A stretch of 64,000 bases of DNA. Origin: JBAYIE01 sp041665785. Lineage in GTDB: Bacteria; Bacteroidota; Bacteroidia; UKL13-3. Positions 1 to 9,076 of this stretch are shown here, one piece after another. Every line of letters starts with the position of its first letter. The stretch's first letter is position 1. Location of the stretch: NCBI GenBank assembly GCA_041665785.1, contig JBAYIE010000008.1, forward strand, positions 42,073-106,072, given 5' to 3'. A program made the position numbers and the translations under genes. The notes beneath the pieces were generated by a model. The model had not been told where the DNA came from and did not search any database. It saw only the letters and a list, made by a program, of their open reading frames with translations.

Positions 1-152
1 AATATTCAGACGTGCATCAAATCGTATCTGCACCCACTGAATAATGGCGTAATTTTTTATGGTAAGTTGTTGTAGCAAGCTTCCTGAATTTTGGTGTTAC
101 GAATTAACCAAATTGGAAGCAAAAAGAAAGTGTAAACAATACACATATGCGA

Positions 153-1409
153 TTAATTCAACTTCGACAAGGCCGTTTCAAGACCTTGCAACATGGGTTG
201 AATTTCTTCCAGTTTGCAAGTTCCCACACTCAGACGATACCAGGTTGATTCTTTGGGAGATCCGAATGACGAGAATGGAACAACTGCAATCCCGGCCTGA
301 TCGAGGATATAAGTAGTTACATCCTGCTGCGATTCCAAACGGTTTCCGGAAGTATCGGTTTTTCCCCGCAGGTTGAGTTGGATGGTCAGATAAATGGCGG
401 CCTCGGGGTCAATTGAATCAACTGCATAACCTTTTAGCCTGAGTTGTTGAAAACCAGCATGAATCTCTTCAAGGCGCTGATGAATTTCATTTTTAAAATG
501 ATCCAGGTATGTATCTATTTGTTTTGTTTCGGTCAGATATACGGCTGCTGCCTTTTGTTCCGGCATCGGACTCCAGGCGCCAATATGCGATAAAATGGAC
601 TTCATTTTTCCGATTACCTTAGCCGGCCCCATAGCCCATCCAACACGTACACCGGTTGCAGCAAATGATTTGCTCATCCCATCCACAAACAAAGTATACG
701 GCCTTAATTCCGGACAAATAGTAACGGGATCAAGATGTTTGGTTTTGCCATAACATAAGATCCAGTATATCTGATCAAACAGGATGTATAATTTCTTTTC
801 ATTGGCTCCTCTCCGATTATTTTCTTCAACAACCAAATCGCAAATTGCTTTCAACCCTTCACGCGTAAAGGTGGTGCCTGTAGGATTTAACGGAGAACAC
901 AAGGCTAACAATGTTGCACCATGAATATGCGGTTTCAGCTCTTCTGCGGTAAGCATGAAATTATTTTCCGGCTGTGTTTCAACGGCAATATGTTCACCTT
1001 CTACAAAATGTGTATAATGGTTGTTGTTCCACGATGGGACTGAGTAAATTACTTTATCTCCTCTGTCAACAACCGAACGGTAAATTGCATAAATCAACGG
1101 ACGACCACCACTGGAGATGAGAATTTCATCCGGACTATACGAAAGTCCCTGATAATGTTTTATAAAATTACTCACTGCCTGACGCAAATCTGCATTTCCC
1201 TCGGCGGCCGGATAATTGGTAAATCCCGATAAGTATGCTTCAATTATTAATTCGCGGAACCGCTCAGGAATGGGAAACAACGCCGGATTAAAATCCCCGA
1301 TCGTAAAATTATAGATATGCCGGCCCTGTTTTATTTTCTCCTGTATTTCAGAAGCAAGCTTGATAATTTCTGAACCGATCAACGATTCTGCTAAGTGTGA
1401 TAAAGGCAT
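153..1409 (-). CDS. PLP-dependent class I/II aminotransferase
   Basis: Cytoplasmic fold-type I pyridoxal-phosphate aminotransferase, aspartate-aminotransferase-like; the amino donor cannot be told from sequence. In the 418-residue protein I see the substrate-loop motif SPLNPTG (about 173-179), the cofactor-ring Asp in FDQIYW (about 212), and the Schiff-base Lys in GMSKSFAATGVRVGW (about 247). I start at the ATG at 1409 because homologues begin near PLSHLAESL; an in-frame ATG at 1457 would add 16 residues unlike the family. It lies 115 bp downstream of porD on the same strand and may be read through from that operon. The family is sure, the substrate is not. Confidence 0.88.
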   Translation of the reverse strand: MPLSHLAESLIGSEIIKLASEIQEKIKQGRHIYNFTIGDFNPALFPIPERFRELIIEAYLSGFTNYPAAEGNADLRQAVSNFIKHYQGLSYSPDEILISSGGRPLIYAIYRSVVDRGDKVIYSVPSWNNNHYTHFVEGEHIAVETQPENNFMLTAEELKPHIHGATLLALCSPLNPTGTTFTREGLKAICDLVVEENNRRGANEKKLYILFDQIYWILCYGKTKHLDPVTICPELRPYTLFVDGMSKSFAATGVRVGWAMGPAKVIGKMKSILSHIGAWSPMPEQKAAAVYLTETKQIDTYLDHFKNEIHQRLEEIHAGFQQLRLKGYAVDSIDPEAAIYLTIQLNLRGKTDTSGNRLESQQDVTTYILDQAGIAVVPFSSFGSPKESTWYRLSVGTCKLEEIQPMLQGLETALSKLN

Positions 1410-1524
1410 ATGCAAAAATAATTTACCCCGAACGTTTACGACTTCAATGTAAAGCAAATAATCAGAGAATTCCTATGATTGAATCAGCATGATTTACTAA
1501 TATAAAGCAGGCACATAAAACATA

Positions 1525-2424
1525 TTAACCTTTAATTTTTTCGTATTTGTTAGTGTTGGAAATATTGATTTCATTCAACAGGGTTAAAACCTTTGGCTTT
1601 TCTACTGCCGGTGCACTTTTATATAAGTTTACCAGTTCATCGGATTTGGATTCAAAAAACACCAGCAACAAAACGGTATTCGGCGCCACTTTAAAAACTT
1701 TTTGTACCAGTTCCAGACTGGCGAAAATATTTTTCCGTGCTGTCTCAGCATCTTTAGTCAGCAAATCCAGTCCCTGACGATGGTATTTGTAGTTGGCTTC
1801 CCGCATCGGTTTGAAACGGTCGTTCATCACATTATCGATCAGGTTATAACGCGACCGGATATTGCGTTCAAACGGTTGCCATCCTGCCCCACCTGTCGGT
1901 TGCGCGTTGTTGGCAATATTGAATGCTTTATTGTAATAAGCATTTCCACCATATAAACCATAAGAATCAAAATCGGTAGCTATGGTATAATAAGCATAAA
2001 AGGAAAGCAAAGAAATCAGGTTATTGGTGAATGAATTGTCGTTGTATACCAACGGCTCAAACTCGTTGTAAACAAATTCCCAGTTTTCGTCGTTCATGTT
2101 AAATGTTATGGTATTGTATGAAGAACCATAAACCGGGCGTCTGCTCTGGATCTGGCAACTTCCCCTATAACTGTTGGTTGCCATATCAAACTGTGTGAGA
2201 ATGATCTGGAGATTCATTTCAATACGCTCGTTCTGCTCCACTTTTTCTGTGGTCCAGCGGGTATTGTTCATGAAATTGTTGATGGCTGCCTCCAGTTTCC
2301 GGAATATGCGTTTATCGTTTAATTGAATTTGATTATCGAGAATGGTTGCCGTGCAAAGCAATTCCTGTGCATTGACAGAGAATGCGAGCATCCCCGCCAC
2401 AATCAGACTGAACAGTTTACGCAT
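1525..2424 (-). CDS. porD: DUF4835 family protein, PorD-like T9SS component
   Basis: A 299-residue exported protein with signal peptide (RKLFSLIVAGMLAFSVNAQ) and a mature part of the DUF4835 family, which includes PorD, a protein linked to type IX secretion and gliding. Typical family features are the early QELLC start of the mature chain and RPVYGSSYNTITFNMND in the middle. The ATG at 2424 sits inside the end of coaBC (8-base overlap ATGCGTAA), so translation is probably coupled. A start at 2451 would spoil the signal peptide. bamD-rpoZ-coaBC-porD is a recurrent Bacteroidota gene order. The T9SS role is by family membership only. Confidence 0.85.
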   Translation of the reverse strand: MRKLFSLIVAGMLAFSVNAQELLCTATILDNQIQLNDKRIFRKLEAAINNFMNNTRWTTEKVEQNERIEMNLQIILTQFDMATNSYRGSCQIQSRRPVYGSSYNTITFNMNDENWEFVYNEFEPLVYNDNSFTNNLISLLSFYAYYTIATDFDSYGLYGGNAYYNKAFNIANNAQPTGGAGWQPFERNIRSRYNLIDNVMNDRFKPMREANYKYHRQGLDLLTKDAETARKNIFASLELVQKVFKVAPNTVLLLVFFESKSDELVNLYKSAPAVEKPKVLTLLNEINISNTNKYEKIKG

Positions 2425-3619
2425 GCAGGAGCGAAATGATTTTATGAACAATGTCGGTAGCTACCTCATTCTTGGATTTGAGTTTATAATCCGTCACAAC
2501 CCCGCCTTTATCAATTATGCTGATTTTATTGGTAGTGTGACCAAAACCGGCACCTTTTGTTTTAAGCGAATTCAACACAATAAAATCCAGGTTCTTGGCC
2601 TTTAATTTCTTCTTTGCATTCTCTACTTCGTTGTTGGTTTCCAGGGCAAAACCAATCAACAATTGCCCCTTGGCTTTTTTACGCCCCAATTCTGCCAGTA
2701 TATCTTTGGTCTTTTTGAGTTTGAGGTGCAATTCGTCGCCGCTTTTTTTAATCTTGGTAATGGAAACTTTTTCCGGTGTATAATCTGCAACTGCTGCGCT
2801 CATTACTGCAATATCTGTGCGTGAAAATTGTTTGAGAGTCTTCTCATACATCTCTTCAGCAGATGTTACGTTGATGCGGGTAATTTTTTCGTGCACCTCA
2901 TGCAATTCAGTCGGACCAGAAATTAAGGTTACCTGAGCGCCATGCCGTGCAAACTCTTCAGCCAGGGCAAAACCCATGCGACCGCTGCTGTGATTGCCTA
3001 TAAACCTTACCGGATCAATGCTCTCATAAGTAGGTCCTGCAGTTACCAGTACCTTTTTGTTTTTCAACTTTTGGGTTGTAGTTAAGGTATTGAGGATAAA
3101 CTGTAAAATATCTTCCGGCTCAAGCATTCGTCCCGGCCCGGATAAACCACTGGCCAGCTCCCCTTCGGCTACAGGTAAAATAATATTGCCCTGCGCACGG
3201 AGCGTTTCTATATTTTGCTGTGTGGCCGGGTGGGCATACATATCCATATCCATAGCCGGGGCAATGCATGTTTTACCGCGAAAAGATAAGTATACCGCAA
3301 GCAGCAGGTTATCGCATAATCCATGCGCCATGCGGGCAATGGTATTTGCTGTAGCCGGAGCAATGAGCAGCATATCGCCCCATAATCCTAAATCTACATG
3401 GTTGTTCCAGATACCTTCTTCATCAGAAGTAAAATGTGTCAGAACCGGATTCCGGCTCACCGTTGAAAGAGATAAAGGTGTTACAAATGAATGAGCATCA
3501 GGTGTCATGACCACTTTTACTACTGCGCCCTGTTTAACCAGAAGACGCACCAGCGAAACAGCCTTATATGCGGCTATTCCACCCGTAATGCCGAGAACAA
3601 TTTTCTTCCCCTTCAACAT
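2417..3619 (-). CDS. coaBC: Bifunctional phosphopantothenoylcysteine decarboxylase / phosphopantothenate-cysteine ligase
   Basis: Two steps of coenzyme A synthesis: CTP-dependent joining of 4'-phosphopantothenate to cysteine (CoaB) and FMN-dependent decarboxylation to 4'-phosphopantetheine (CoaC). The 400-residue chain has the full two-domain length. CoaC (about 1-180) shows GITGGIAAYK, the catalytic His in NNHVDLGLWGD, and APAMDMDMY, the Bacteroidota form of the PxMNxxMW flavin motif. CoaB (about 188-400) shows VLVTAGPTYESIDPVRFIGN, HSSGRMG and the KKTKDIL motif. It is 13 bp after rpoZ and overlaps porD by 8 bases. Confidence 0.97.
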   Translation of the reverse strand: MLKGKKIVLGITGGIAAYKAVSLVRLLVKQGAVVKVVMTPDAHSFVTPLSLSTVSRNPVLTHFTSDEEGIWNNHVDLGLWGDMLLIAPATANTIARMAHGLCDNLLLAVYLSFRGKTCIAPAMDMDMYAHPATQQNIETLRAQGNIILPVAEGELASGLSGPGRMLEPEDILQFILNTLTTTQKLKNKKVLVTAGPTYESIDPVRFIGNHSSGRMGFALAEEFARHGAQVTLISGPTELHEVHEKITRINVTSAEEMYEKTLKQFSRTDIAVMSAAVADYTPEKVSITKIKKSGDELHLKLKKTKDILAELGRKKAKGQLLIGFALETNNEVENAKKKLKAKNLDFIVLNSLKTKGAGFGHTTNKISIIDKGGVVTDYKLKSKNEVATDIVHKIISLLHA

Positions 3620-3632
3620 ATTAATGCAAGGA

Positions 3633-3995
3633 CTATTCTTCCGACTCTTTCAGTTCTTTGAGTTCCTTTTCGCGCTTTTCACGTTCCGGATTGCGGTGGT
3701 ATAATTTGTCGTTCAGGAACTCTTCAGCAGCAATTAAAGTTGGTTTGGGCAAACGCTCGTAATAGCTTGATATTTCGATTTGTTCGCGGTTTTCAAACAC
3801 CTCTTCAAGGGTATCGCTGTCGTTCGAGAATTCCTGCAATTTGGCATGCAATTCTTCTTTGATTTGTGCCGAAATCTGGTTTGCACGTTTTGAAATGATT
3901 GCAAGCGATTCGTAGGTATTTCCGGTAATTTCCTCGATTCTCCGCATGTCGCGCACCACAGTGGTATTGGGTGCATTTTGATAGTTGATTGCCAT
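3633..3995 (-). CDS. rpoZ: DNA-directed RNA polymerase subunit omega (Bacteroidota type)
   Basis: Small RNA polymerase subunit that helps beta-prime fold and assemble. The 120-residue protein has the omega-like core (RRIEEITGNTYESLAIISKRANQIS, in pieces GNTYESLAIISKRA) in residues 20-45, then an acidic linker and a Lys/Glu-rich C-terminus (PEREKREKELKELKE). This sequence is diverged from proteobacterial omega but typical of the phylum. It begins 5 bp after bamD and ends 13 bp before coaBC, so it belongs to the same transcript. Confidence 0.9.
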   Translation of the reverse strand: MAINYQNAPNTTVVRDMRRIEEITGNTYESLAIISKRANQISAQIKEELHAKLQEFSNDSDTLEEVFENREQIEISSYYERLPKPTLIAAEEFLNDKLYHRNPEREKREKELKELKESEE

Positions 3996-4000
3996 ATAAT

Positions 4001-4834
4001 TTACTCGTTTTTAAATGTTAATTTTTCTTTTCTGTCAGCTTCCATGTTTTTAAGTGCATTTTCTGATTTACTGACAAATCCTTTTACCTCCTGAACGAAT
4101 TTGCTGTCAGGATTTTCTTCGCAAAAAATCATAGCCACCTGTATGGCGGTTTGATAACGCTCCGTCTTCTTTTCTTCAATGCTGTTTTGGGCAAGCAGGT
4201 AATGCGACTTTACAGATAAATAATCCAGTTCTTCCTTTTGCGCAATTTCCGGATAGTCCCTAACCACATTCTGAAGTGCCACAATGGCGCTTTTATACTC
4301 TTCTATATCATAATACAATCGTGCTTCTTTGTAGGCTTTTTGCGACAATTTATTCCTCAGTTTATCCAGCAAGGTATTGCATTCAGCAACATATTTGCTG
4401 TCGGGATAAACCGTAACGAACATATTGATGCTTTCGATGGCTTTATGTGTATCTGTTTGATCGAGATAAGCTGGTTGCGATTCCAGATACATACAATAGG
4501 AAGTCATATAAAGACTTTCTTCAGCCCATTGACCCGTGGGGTAATTTTCAAAATAAGCTTTAAACTGAAAACCGGCCAAAGGGAAATTTTTAAGTGCATA
4601 ATTGCAATAAGCACTGTAGTAAAGTACCTTTTCGGCCATAGCAGTACCGTTAAAATTATCCTGCAACTGTTCAAATAAGGTTACAGCCCGGTAATAATCT
4701 TTCTTATTATAATAGTATTGGGCGAGTTCGTATTTTTTGTTCAGATCCGGGTTTTTGAGCGTTTTTTGGTAGTTACTGCAAGAACCGGTCAGGAGAACAA
4801 CAAGAGCAATTAAAATAGTAAGAGTGGCCTTCAT
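4001..4834 (-). CDS. bamD: Outer membrane protein assembly factor BamD (lipoprotein)
   Basis: Periplasm-facing outer-membrane lipoprotein of the BAM complex, which inserts beta-barrels. The 277-residue chain starts with a lipoprotein signal ending in the lipobox LTGSC and is followed by TPR-like helical repeats (KKYELAQYYYNKKDYYRAV, then AEKVLYYSAYCNYALKNF, PDSKYVAECNTLLDKLR). The ATG at 4834 is chosen; the alternative at 4840 is a TTG that adds two residues. First gene of the operon with rpoZ, coaBC and porD, divergent from the NlpC/P60 gene. Confidence 0.92.
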   Translation of the reverse strand: MKATLTILIALVVLLTGSCSNYQKTLKNPDLNKKYELAQYYYNKKDYYRAVTLFEQLQDNFNGTAMAEKVLYYSAYCNYALKNFPLAGFQFKAYFENYPTGQWAEESLYMTSYCMYLESQPAYLDQTDTHKAIESINMFVTVYPDSKYVAECNTLLDKLRNKLSQKAYKEARLYYDIEEYKSAIVALQNVVRDYPEIAQKEELDYLSVKSHYLLAQNSIEEKKTERYQTAIQVAMIFCEENPDSKFVQEVKGFVSKSENALKNMEADRKEKLTFKNE

Positions 4835-4908
4835 TCGCAATGATTAACGGCAAATGTACACCATTTATTCCTGCTTGTAAAGAGCCGAAAGTAGCCTATT
4901 TTAATTTT

Positions 4909-5562
4909 ATGAACCTTGTATTCAAACATTTATCGCAATTTTTGATGCTTTTTTTTACTCCTTTTTCCAATTCTTTTACCTTGTGCGAAACCAAATTGAA
5001 AAAATCACTTTTAATAGCCTTGCTCCTTATCGGGTCAACATTCCTGCAGAGAGCTGCTGCTCAGGTTGCTGCAACAAAATTTAATCCTGATTCTGCAGAT
5101 GAATTGACCGATACTTTTGCATCTGAGAAACGCATAATTCCGAACGACACATTCCAATTTTTCAAAACACGTTCGGATAGCCTGATCCATTATTCCTATA
5201 CTTTTTTGGGCAACCGTTACCGGAGGGGTGGCATTGGACTAAAAGGGTTTGATTGCTCAGGATATACCATGACAGTTTTCAAGGGCTTTGGAATCAAACT
5301 ACCACACACTTCTGCCGGTCAGGCATTGATGGGATTTGAAGTGAGCCGGAAGAACATTCGCAAAGGTGATCTGGTATTTTTTCGTGGAAGAAGCCGTAAA
5401 GGCAAAAGAATAGGTCATGTTGGTATTGTCATTTCTAATAAGGGAGAACCGGTACGATTTATACATTCAAGTACCAGTGAAGGAGTTCGCATAGACCGGT
5501 TGGATTTTATGTACTACAAAAAAAGATTTATCAAAGCTACCCGGCTTCCCGAATTGCAATAA
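4909..5562 (+). CDS. NlpC/P60 family peptidoglycan endopeptidase
   Basis: Exported cysteine peptidase expected to cut peptide cross-bridges in murein. The C-terminal NlpC/P60 domain has the catalytic Cys in GFDCSGYT (residue 116 from this start), catalytic His in GHVGIVIS and the third polar residue in FIHSST. The start is uncertain: the ATG at 4909 gives an odd hydrophobic lead-in, while a TTG at 4996 gives a canonical signal peptide (KKSLLIALLLIGSTFLQRAA then AQ). I list the ATG as the outer limit but think the TTG is at least as likely. It is divergent from bamD and stands alone before nuoA. Confidence 0.88.
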   Translation: MNLVFKHLSQFLMLFFTPFSNSFTLCETKLKKSLLIALLLIGSTFLQRAAAQVAATKFNPDSADELTDTFASEKRIIPNDTFQFFKTRSDSLIHYSYTFLGNRYRRGGIGLKGFDCSGYTMTVFKGFGIKLPHTSAGQALMGFEVSRKNIRKGDLVFFRGRSRKGKRIGHVGIVISNKGEPVRFIHSSTSEGVRIDRLDFMYYKKRFIKATRLPELQ

Positions 5563-5753
5563 TTGCATTGAAGGATCTTTAAAAAACGCGTATTCCCAAT
5601 TCTTGGATTCTTCTTGTTTAACGCAGGTTTAACATTCATATTTGCAAGGGAATAGTGTTTCCTTTTAGGTGTCAAATTGAGAAAAAAGAGACTATCTTGA
5701 ATTTGCCGGTTTTATGCTGATTTATATCTTACTTGAGTATGAGCAATTCCCAC

Positions 5754-5782
5754 TTGAAATGTGAATTATTTATTTAAGTTTG
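5754..5782 (+). promoter_or_regulatory. Bacteroidota-type promoter for the nuo operon
   Basis: A TTG at 5754-5756 (-33 element) and TAAGTTTG at 5775-5782 (perfect match to the -7 consensus TAnnTTTG), separated by 18 bp, lie 22 bp before the nuoA ATG. Transcription would start near 5789, giving a very short leader. Found by eye, no expression evidence. Confidence 0.55.
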
Positions 5783-5803
5783 CACGTCTTTTTAAGGGTG
5801 AAT

Positions 5804-6166
5804 ATGTCTGAAATAATCAATTATTCCGCGCTTTTGATCCAGTTGGCAGTAGCCCTGGGATTCGTTGTAGTAGCCATGGTTGTTTCGCATATGGCGGGAC
5901 CCAGTCGCAAAACCAGCGACAAGCTCATGAGTTTTGAATGCGGCATCGAAAGCAAAGGCAATGCCCGTATTCCATTTTCCATAAAATACTTCCTCACTGC
6001 TATTCTCTTTGTATTGTTTGATGTGGAAGTTATTTTTATGTACCCTTGGGCCGTTAATTTCAAAGCATTGGGCACAACAGGATTTATCGAAATGTTTCTT
6101 TTTGTAACGACCTTACTGGTGGGCTTCGGCTATATTATTAAAAAAGGCGCGCTTAACTGGGAATAA
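5804..6166 (+). CDS. nuoA: NADH-quinone oxidoreductase subunit A
   Basis: Membrane subunit of complex I next to the quinone cavity. The 120-residue protein has three transmembrane helices and the conserved loop SFECGIESKGNARIPFSIKY between helices 1 and 2, with the Cys of the redox-sensitive loop. The ATG at 5804 is used (preceded by AAGGGTG); a TTG at 5780 would add eight residues. First gene of a complete nuoA-N operon, followed 39 bp later by nuoB. Confidence 0.96.
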   Translation: MSEIINYSALLIQLAVALGFVVVAMVVSHMAGPSRKTSDKLMSFECGIESKGNARIPFSIKYFLTAILFVLFDVEVIFMYPWAVNFKALGTTGFIEMFLFVTTLLVGFGYIIKKGALNWE

Positions 6167-6205
6167 ACCAACCAACCAAACCAAACTAATCCTCACGCAG
6201 CAAAC

Positions 6206-6778
6206 ATGTCAACCGATTTAATTACCCGTGAAAAGGAAAGCAGAGTTAAGATAGTAAAAGGACCTGAAGGAATCGAAGGCCCGGGGTTTATGGCTACCTC
6301 TTTTGATAAGGTAGTAGGATTGGCACGTGCCAATTCTCTATGGCCATTGCCTTTTGCCACTTCCTGTTGTGGAATTGAATTCATGGCCACCATGGGTTCC
6401 AATTACGATCTGGCCCGTTTTGGATCTGAACGGATGAGCTTTTCACCCCGCCAGGCTGATATTCTGCTGGTGGCCGGTACTATTGCCAAAAAAATGGGTC
6501 CGGTTTTGAAACAAGTGTATCTGCAAATGGCTGAACCCCGCTGGGTTTTGTCGATTGGCGCCTGCGCATCCAGCGGAGGTATTTTTGATACCTATTCTGT
6601 TTTACAGGGAATCGACCGTGTGATTCCGGTAGATGTGTATGTACCGGGATGTCCGCCTCGTCCTGAGCAAATCATCGACGGCTTAATACAAATTCAGAAC
6701 CTCGTAAAAAACGAATCGCTGCGCAGAAGAAATTCGCCCGAATACAAAGCACTTTTGGAACAATACGGAATTCAATAA
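6206..6778 (+). CDS. nuoB: NADH-quinone oxidoreductase subunit B (cluster N2)
   Basis: Peripheral-arm subunit carrying the terminal [4Fe-4S] cluster N2, which gives electrons to quinone. The four ligands are visible: tandem Cys54-Cys55 (ATSCCGIEF), Cys120 (SIGACASSGG) and Cys149 (VPGCPPRPE). At 190 residues it is a normal length. It is followed after one base by nuoC, implying coupled translation. Confidence 0.98.
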   Translation: MSTDLITREKESRVKIVKGPEGIEGPGFMATSFDKVVGLARANSLWPLPFATSCCGIEFMATMGSNYDLARFGSERMSFSPRQADILLVAGTIAKKMGPVLKQVYLQMAEPRWVLSIGACASSGGIFDTYSVLQGIDRVIPVDVYVPGCPPRPEQIIDGLIQIQNLVKNESLRRRNSPEYKALLEQYGIQ

Positions 6779-6779
6779 T

Positions 6780-7286
6780 ATGGCAGAATTATCAAACATT
6801 TTTGTACTCGACGAGCTGAAGTCCGCATTTCCGGAAGATATTTTAATGCAGGAAGAACCGTATGGCTTACTGACCATTGTTTTAAAAGCCGGTCGTCTTA
6901 GAGATGTCTTAAAGTTTTTGTCTGCCCATCCTGATATTCAGGCACAATTTTTAACTGATTTGTGTGGCAGCCATTATCCAGATAACAAAGATGGTGAACT
7001 GTGCATGGTGTATCATATGTACAGCATGACGAAAAATTACCGGATCCGTATCAAATGTTTTATTCCAATTTCTAATCCGGTTATCGCATCCATTTCCGAT
7101 TTGTTTCCGGCAGCGAACTGGCAGGAAAGAGAGACCTTCGATTTTTACGGAGTGTTGTTTGAAGGACATCCCAATTTAACACGTATCATGAATGTGGAGG
7201 AAATGGACTATTTCCCCCTGCGTAAGGAGTATCCATTAGAAGACGGTTCTCGAACCGATAAAACCGACAATTATTTTGGAAGATAA
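6780..7286 (+). CDS. nuoC: NADH-quinone oxidoreductase subunit C
   Basis: Peripheral-arm 30-kDa-type subunit. Residues about 90-160 contain the family signature ERETFDFYGVLFEGHPNLTR and YFPLRKEYPLED. It is a separate 168-residue protein, not fused to NuoD as in enterobacteria. It starts one base after nuoB and ends one base before the nuoD ATG. Confidence 0.96.
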   Translation: MAELSNIFVLDELKSAFPEDILMQEEPYGLLTIVLKAGRLRDVLKFLSAHPDIQAQFLTDLCGSHYPDNKDGELCMVYHMYSMTKNYRIRIKCFIPISNPVIASISDLFPAANWQERETFDFYGVLFEGHPNLTRIMNVEEMDYFPLRKEYPLEDGSRTDKTDNYFGR

Positions 7287-7287
7287 G

Positions 7288-8499
7288 ATGCCGAATCAAG
7301 ACGATATAATCAATGCCCATGAGGATGATCTGGTAAGTGAATACACTACCCTGAATCTGGGACCCACGCATCCCGCCACACATGGTATTTTCCAGAATGT
7401 TTTAACCATGGACGGAGAACGAATTGTAGATGCTGTACAAACAGTCGGATACATTCACCGTGCATTCGAAAAAATTGCCGAGCGCAGACCGTATTATCAA
7501 ATAACACCACTTACTGATCGCCTGAATTATTGCTCCTCTCCCATCAACAATATGGGTTGGCATATGACCGTAGAAAAGTTATTGGGTGTGGAATTGCCAA
7601 AACGCGCACAATACATGCGTGTGATTATTATGGAACTGGCCCGGATCTCTGACCATTTGGTATGTAATATGGTCATTGGTGTAGATACAGGTGCATTGAC
7701 CGGATTTACCTATATGTTTCAATGGCGTGAAAAGATTTACGACATTTTTGAACATATCTGCGGATCGCGGTTAACCAGCAATATCGGTAGAATTGGCGGT
7801 TTAGAGCGCGACTTCAACGATGAAGTTTATAAGAAGCTGCGCGCTTTTCTGAAAGAGTTTCCAAAATCATTTCAGGAATTTAGCAACCTGCTCGAACGCA
7901 ATCGCATTTTCTTTGACCGTGTAGTAGGTACCGGACCTATTACTGCTGAACGCGCGTTGCAGTACGGTTTTACCGGCCCAAATCTGCGTGCAGCAGGCGT
8001 TGATTACGATGTTCGGGTTATGCATCCTTACAGTTCTTACGAAGATTTTGATTTTATCATTCCGGTTGGTACTAAAGGCGATACCTATGATCGCTTTATG
8101 GTTCGTCAACAGGAAATACAGGAGAGTTTGAAAATTATACATCAGGCATTGGAAAATCTTCCGCAGGGAAAATTCTTTGCCGATGTTCCGGAGTTCTACC
8201 TGCCTCCAAAACAGGATGTATACAACAATATGGAAGCGCTCATCTGGCACTTTAAAATTGTGATGGGTGAAACGGATGTACCCAAAGGAGAAGTCTATCA
8301 CAGTGTTGAAGGTGGAAACGGTGAATTGGGCTTTTATCTCGTGAGCGATGGTGGTCGCGCTCCTTTCCGCCTGCATTTCAGAAGGCCTTGTTTTATTTTC
8401 TACCAGGCTTATCCCGAAATGATTCGCGGAGGTATGTTGAGTGATGCCATCCTGACCATGAGTAGTATGAATGTTATTGCCGGAGAACTCGACGGTTGA
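7288..8499 (+). CDS. nuoD: NADH-quinone oxidoreductase subunit D
   Basis: Peripheral-arm 49-kDa-type subunit that forms the quinone-binding pocket with NuoB. The 403-residue protein shows LGPTHPATHG near the N-terminus (quinone-site His), SDHLVCNM, NIGRIGGLERD and the C-terminal SMNVIAGELDG. ATG at 7288 is preferred to the in-frame TTG at 7276, which overlaps nuoC. Confidence 0.98.
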   Translation: MPNQDDIINAHEDDLVSEYTTLNLGPTHPATHGIFQNVLTMDGERIVDAVQTVGYIHRAFEKIAERRPYYQITPLTDRLNYCSSPINNMGWHMTVEKLLGVELPKRAQYMRVIIMELARISDHLVCNMVIGVDTGALTGFTYMFQWREKIYDIFEHICGSRLTSNIGRIGGLERDFNDEVYKKLRAFLKEFPKSFQEFSNLLERNRIFFDRVVGTGPITAERALQYGFTGPNLRAAGVDYDVRVMHPYSSYEDFDFIIPVGTKGDTYDRFMVRQQEIQESLKIIHQALENLPQGKFFADVPEFYLPPKQDVYNNMEALIWHFKIVMGETDVPKGEVYHSVEGGNGELGFYLVSDGGRAPFRLHFRRPCFIFYQAYPEMIRGGMLSDAILTMSSMNVIAGELDG

Positions 8500-8506
8500 T
8501 TAATTA

Positions 8507-9073
8507 ATGATAGTGACGATGAGTGAAACAAATACACCCGACCGGGTTCAGTTCAGCGAGGAATCCGAAAAACTGATTCGCAGTCTGATGACCCGTTATC
8601 CGGAAGGAAAACATAAATCTGCCCTGTTACCTGCCCTGCATATTGCACAGGCCGAATTCAACGGCTGGCTGAGTGTACCGGTAATGGATAAGGTTGCAGA
8701 AATTCTGAATATCCAACCGATTGAAGTTTATGAAGTGGCTTCCTTCTACAGTATGTTTAACCTGAAACCGGTTGGAACCTGTCTGATTGAAGTTTGTCGT
8801 ACCAGTTCCTGCTGGCTGCGCGGTGCAAATGATGTGGTAGCTCATCTCGAAAAACGATTAGGAATAAAGGTTGGTGAAACAACGATTGATGGTAAATTCT
8901 CGCTCAAAACGGTTGAATGTCTCGGATCCTGTGGCACTGCACCCATGTTGCAAATTGGCGAACAGTACCATGAAAACCTGACGTTGGACAAACTGGATGA
9001 TATTCTGGAATCGCATAAGTCTATGACAAAACACAGTACCTATTTCGATCATACTACTTTCCGTAAAAACTAA
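8507..9073 (+). CDS. nuoE: NADH-quinone oxidoreductase subunit E
   Basis: Thioredoxin-fold subunit of the NADH-dehydrogenase module carrying [2Fe-2S] cluster N1a. The ligands are CRTSSC (C-x4-C) and CLGSC (C-x3-C), in the expected order. Two ATGs are possible, at 8507 and 8519 (MSETNTPDR); the second may be the true one and gives 184 residues. Total length is near the family norm. It lies 7 bp after nuoD and 3 bp before nuoF. Confidence 0.96.
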   Translation: MIVTMSETNTPDRVQFSEESEKLIRSLMTRYPEGKHKSALLPALHIAQAEFNGWLSVPVMDKVAEILNIQPIEVYEVASFYSMFNLKPVGTCLIEVCRTSSCWLRGANDVVAHLEKRLGIKVGETTIDGKFSLKTVECLGSCGTAPMLQIGEQYHENLTLDKLDDILESHKSMTKHSTYFDHTTFRKN

Positions 9074-9076
9074 ATC

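Noticed and set aside
1..152. A gene at the left edge
   Set aside because: Only short frames that run antisense into the aminotransferase gene are open; nothing is recognisable in these bases.
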